A stretch of 64,000 bases of DNA, from NCBI RefSeq assembly GCF_026239555.1, contig NZ_JAPIVP010000004.1, positions 310,001 through 374,000 on the forward strand. Direction: 5' to 3'. This stretch comes from Pedobacter sp. PF22-3 (GTDB lineage: Bacteria; Bacteroidota; Bacteroidia; Sphingobacteriales; Sphingobacteriaceae). Below the pieces are notes generated by a model, which saw nothing but the letters and a program-made list of their open reading frames with translations, ran no database searches and was not told the DNA's origin. Numbering within the stretch: the first letter of the stretch is position 1; each line of letters starts with the position of its first letter. Below are positions 62,519 through 64,000 of this stretch, one piece after another. Position numbers and translations under genes: made by a program.

Positions 62519-64000
62519 ATGATGAATCCTTTATTTAAATCCATTCTTTTTGCCCTACTTATTTTTAATTTTCAAACTACTCTTGCTCAAAACATCAAGG
62601 TATCAGGAACCATTACCGACAAAAGAAACAAATCACTTGATTATGCATCAGTAGCATTAATCCACTTACCTGATTCGGCTTCAGTTGCGTTACAGGTTAC
62701 CAACCAACAAGGTTTATACGAATTCAGCAATATTAAACCTGGCCAGTATCTTATTAAGGCTTTAATGATGGGTTATGGCAAAAACCAGTCTGCACCATTT
62801 GAAGTAAAAGATATGGCCGTAAAAGTTCCATTAATTATACTGGCAGATCAGGCTCAAAACCTGAAAGATATAAATATCGTATCGAAAATGCCTGTGATAG
62901 ACCAAAAGGCAGACCGTGTGATTGTAAATGTAGAACAGATGAATACCGCAGGTGATAATGCACTGGAAGTAATCAGCAGATCGCCAGGCGTAAAACTGGA
63001 TAAAGACGATAATATTGTACTTAAAGGTAAAAAGGGAATTAATGTAATGATTGATGGTAAGATGAGCTATATGACGGGGCTGGAGTTAACCACTTACTTA
63101 AAGTCGCTGCCCGGATCTGTATTAAGCAAAATAGAATTGATTTCTAACCCACCATCTTCTTTTGATGCCGCTGGCACAGCAGGGATCATCAACATTAAAC
63201 TTAAACGAAATAAAATGCAGGGATTTAACGGAAACATGAATATGGGTGGTGGTTATGGCCGTTATGGAAAAGTTTACGCAGGTACCAACCTGAATTACAA
63301 TATCGGTAAGGTGAGTACTTATGTACGTTTAGACGCCGGACATTTCAATTCATACAACAGGTTAACATTAAACAGAACCATTGGGGATGAGCAGTATAAC
63401 CAGCTTAATTTCTGGCACCCGATAACCAACAGCTTAAATTATTCTACCGGCGCCGATTATTTTATCAACGAGAAACATACCTTAGGGGTAATGGTAAAAG
63501 GCTTTACCGCTCCTGAAGAAACAAAGGTAAACAGTAATTCAGTAAATTATAACGCGGCCGGCATAAAAATGGGCGGAACATCAATGTTTAATCCACAAAG
63601 CAATACTGAAAAAAACCATGCCCTTAACCTCAACTACCGTTTTAAAACGGATACGCTGGGCGGAGAATTGGGTTTTGATGCAGATTATGTTCAATACGAT
63701 AATAGCAAAAATGAAACTTTTACTAATAATTACCTTGATGCAAACGATCAGTTGATCGGGAATCCTATCGATTTACGCAATAAAGGGATGGGCAATGTTT
63801 CTATCTATTCTATTAAGGCTGATTATAGCTTAAATTTTTCAAAAACATTAAAAATGGAAACCGGCTGGAAAAGCAGCTGGGTAAATTCGCAGAGCGATGT
63901 ACGTTTCGACTCTTTAAAAACAGCAGGTTGGGTTAACGATCCCGGCAGAACCAATGCTTTTTTATACAACGAAAATATTAATGCAGGTTATCTTTCCCTC
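62519..64000 (+). CDS. Outer membrane beta-barrel protein with a TonB-receptor-like plug (runs off the right edge)
   Basis: 494 codons are present; the gene continues past 64000. Signal peptide (MMNPLFKSILFALLIFNFQT, cleavage near TLAQ), a CarboxypepD_reg-like domain (KVSGTITDKRNKSLDYASVA), a plug (LEVISRSPGVKLDKDDNIVL, then SNPPSSFDAAGTAGIINIK) and the beginning of a barrel. The PF14905-type OMP family fits. The role in uptake or signalling is unknown. It is divergent from the LytS/LytTR genes with a 207-base gap. Confidence 0.88.
   Translation, partial: MMNPLFKSILFALLIFNFQTTLAQNIKVSGTITDKRNKSLDYASVALIHLPDSASVALQVTNQQGLYEFSNIKPGQYLIKALMMGYGKNQSAPFEVKDMAVKVPLIILADQAQNLKDINIVSKMPVIDQKADRVIVNVEQMNTAGDNALEVISRSPGVKLDKDDNIVLKGKKGINVMIDGKMSYMTGLELTTYLKSLPGSVLSKIELISNPPSSFDAAGTAGIINIKLKRNKMQGFNGNMNMGGGYGRYGKVYAGTNLNYNIGKVSTYVRLDAGHFNSYNRLTLNRTIGDEQYNQLNFWHPITNSLNYSTGADYFINEKHTLGVMVKGFTAPEETKVNSNSVNYNAAGIKMGGTSMFNPQSNTEKNHALNLNYRFKTDTLGGELGFDADYVQYDNSKNETFTNNYLDANDQLIGNPIDLRNKGMGNVSIYSIKADYSLNFSKTLKMETGWKSSWVNSQSDVRFDSLKTAGWVNDPGRTNAFLYNENINAGYLSL

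Overview
The window is chromosomal DNA from a member of the Bacteroidota, most likely Sphingobacteriaceae and Pedobacter-like. Four things point there. The DNA is AT-rich with AT-rich leaders that lack Shine-Dalgarno sequences. Several genes are preceded by the Bacteroidota -7 promoter word TAnnTTTG. Typical families are present (CarboxypepD_reg/TonB receptor, PF14905-type outer membrane barrel, LytTR/LytS pair, grasp-with-spasm peptide system). The local gene orders purH-mreBCD-pbp2-rodA and pheT-coil-zapA-rny fit as well. Species assignment is inference.

Layout. 1-7265 (all minus strand) is the translation/transcription block: tRNA-Thr, tRNA-Tyr, tRNA-Gly, tRNA-Thr, tuf, tRNA-Trp, secE, nusG, then rplK-rplA-rplJ-rplL and the first part of rpoB (TTG start, running off the window). 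7266-13700 holds hpf, a Xer-type recombinase, rpsU with an unusually strong Shine-Dalgarno sequence, small hypothetical genes, an acyl-CoA dehydrogenase, a 291-bp tandem repeat and a helix-hairpin-helix protein. 13795-19001 (plus) has an OlsF-like two-domain acyltransferase, a stand-alone paralogue of its first domain, a transglutaminase-like protein and two small proteins. 19062-24054 (minus) has a surface lipoprotein, a TonB-dependent receptor and an Mpo1-like membrane protein. 24232-29111 is rny, a possible 6S RNA, zapA, a coiled-coil gene and pheT. 29308-32714 is a tight five-gene operon with a Tes-like radical SAM enzyme, an Lgt-like membrane protein, a secreted EEP hydrolase and two tandem small membrane proteins. 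32823-34664 is radC, rpsT and purN.

35334-42142 is a complete ribosomally made peptide cluster of the grasp-with-spasm type: three double-glycine leader precursors, a terminator-like hairpin, an ATP-grasp enzyme, a previously easy-to-miss 53-codon gene, a SPASM protein without a radical-SAM cysteine motif, a C39-peptidase ABC exporter and an HlyD-type adaptor. This is the most interesting region.

42405-49916 is purH followed by the rod-shape operon mreB-mreC-mreD-pbp2-rodA. 50324-60301 holds an acidic hypothetical protein, a small membrane protein, tdk, a Crp/Fnr regulator, two NAD-binding epimerase-like proteins, a SWIM/SNF2 helicase, an alpha/beta hydrolase and a MazG-like pyrophosphohydrolase. 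60494-62311 is a LytTR response regulator and its histidine kinase, divergent from a TonB-type outer membrane barrel protein that runs off the right edge.

Spread through the window, often just after stop codons, are low-complexity word repeats (such as TTTAGGG x5 and CTTTAGT x5), several of which fold into long hairpins, and three different palindromic intergenic repeats.
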